DNA from: Bryobacterales bacterium | GTDB taxonomy: Bacteria > Acidobacteriota > Terriglobia > Bryobacterales > Bryobacteraceae | NCBI GenBank assembly: GCA_003142355.1 | Contig: PLMF01000426.1 | Coordinates: forward strand, 6,885-30,806 | DNA length: 23,922 nt | Direction of reading: 5' to 3' | Shown: piece by piece, positions 23,664 to 23,922 of the stretch | How positions within the stretch are numbered: position 1 is the stretch's first letter | How the letters are laid out: every line of letters starts with the position of its first letter | The notes under the pieces: generated by a model | The model's database searches: none | What the model saw: only the letters and a program-made list of their open reading frames with translations | What the model was told of the DNA's origin: nothing | Program-made: the position numbers and the translations under genes

Positions 23664-23922
23664 TCACGACGGCTGCAGGCACTCCGCGATTTCCTTCTCT
23701 TCAATGGCGCCAGCCCGGATGAGGCGCCAGTATGGCTCGGTGATATCGACGGTGGTGGCGCCCGCTCCGCTGCACGTGCCCCCGTCGATCACCAGGTCCA
23801 CGCGCCCATCCATCATACCGAAGACATCGATGCCACTGCGGCACGTCGGGCGGCCGGAAATGTTGGCGCTGGTCGAGATCAGCGGGTGGTTCAGCATGGC
23901 GATCAACTGGTTGGCGATCTTG
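23664..23922 (-). CDS. tsaC: L-threonylcarbamoyladenylate synthase (TsaC/YrdC/Sua5), partial
   Basis: The C-terminal 85 residues of a YrdC-fold enzyme that makes threonylcarbamoyl-AMP from threonine, bicarbonate and ATP for the t6A37 modification of tRNA. The conserved STSANISGRP is clear, followed by VDLVIDGG and STTVDIT-like sequence (here ATTVDITEPYWRLIRAG). The N-terminal part lies beyond the right edge. The short tail after IRAGAI fits the TsaC form without the extra Sua5 domain. It is the upstream neighbour of trxB, 7 bases apart. Confidence 0.9.
   Translation of the reverse strand, partial: KIANQLIAMLNHPLISTSANISGRPTCRSGIDVFGMMDGRVDLVIDGGTCSGAGATTVDITEPYWRLIRAGAIEEKEIAECLQPS

Noticed and set aside
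1..23922. CRISPR array, rRNA gene or complete insertion sequence
   Set aside because: No regularly spaced direct repeats, rRNA-like sequence, transposase or paired terminal repeats were found anywhere in the window.

Overview
The window looks like a chromosomal segment of a high-GC (roughly 63-65% by eye) Gram-negative soil-type bacterium. I favour Acidobacteriota, probably close to Bryobacterales/Solibacter. The grounds are an MlaEFD-type lipid transporter with repeated GTxGKLL motifs, an LplT-Aas triple fusion followed by a DUF2339 membrane protein, purine-rich intergenic repeats, and short palindromic repeats of a kind common in that group. This placement is inference; there is no rRNA gene to fix it.

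Layout, left to right. (1) 1-3520, minus strand: a 5-oxoproline utilisation operon (MFS transporter, fused PxpB-PxpC, partial PxpA). A palindromic repeat lies inside the PxpB/PxpC junction. (2) 3646-6547, plus strand: a tightly coupled operon of phenylacetate-CoA ligase, tandem-ACT protein and aminotransferase, sharing a divergent promoter region with the first operon. (3) 6548-7073: a repeat-bearing gap and a small two-helix membrane protein. (4) 7077-10563, minus strand: MlaE permease, MlaF ATPase with altered catalytic residues, MlaD with five exact 34-residue repeats, and a ChbG/HpnK-type deacetylase. (5) 10615-11562, plus strand: a P1/DmpA-family peptidase. (6) 11565-17636, minus strand: an LplT-acyltransferase-AMP ligase fusion and a large DUF2339 membrane protein. 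(7) 17747-19324, plus strand: an unusual sigma-54 activator, divergent from the lipid-repair operon.

Region (8), 19293-22345, is accessory. It carries a VapBC-type toxin-antitoxin pair, a HigA antitoxin with only a scrap of its HigB toxin left, a second copy of the palindromic repeat, and a lower-GC gene for an Mrr-like nuclease protein split by one in-frame amber codon. (9) 22346-23922, minus strand, returns to housekeeping genes: TsaC (partial), thioredoxin reductase and RidA.

Three points stand out. The same repeat family (21 of 22 bases identical in its second module) sits where pxpB and pxpC are joined and where higB has been lost. The 110-bp gap between the sigma-54 activator and the lipid operon holds a perfect 10-bp inverted repeat and a palindromic -24/-12-like element, which suggests a self-contained regulatory switch. 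The nuclease-like gene appears to be one reading frame broken by a TGG-to-TAG change.
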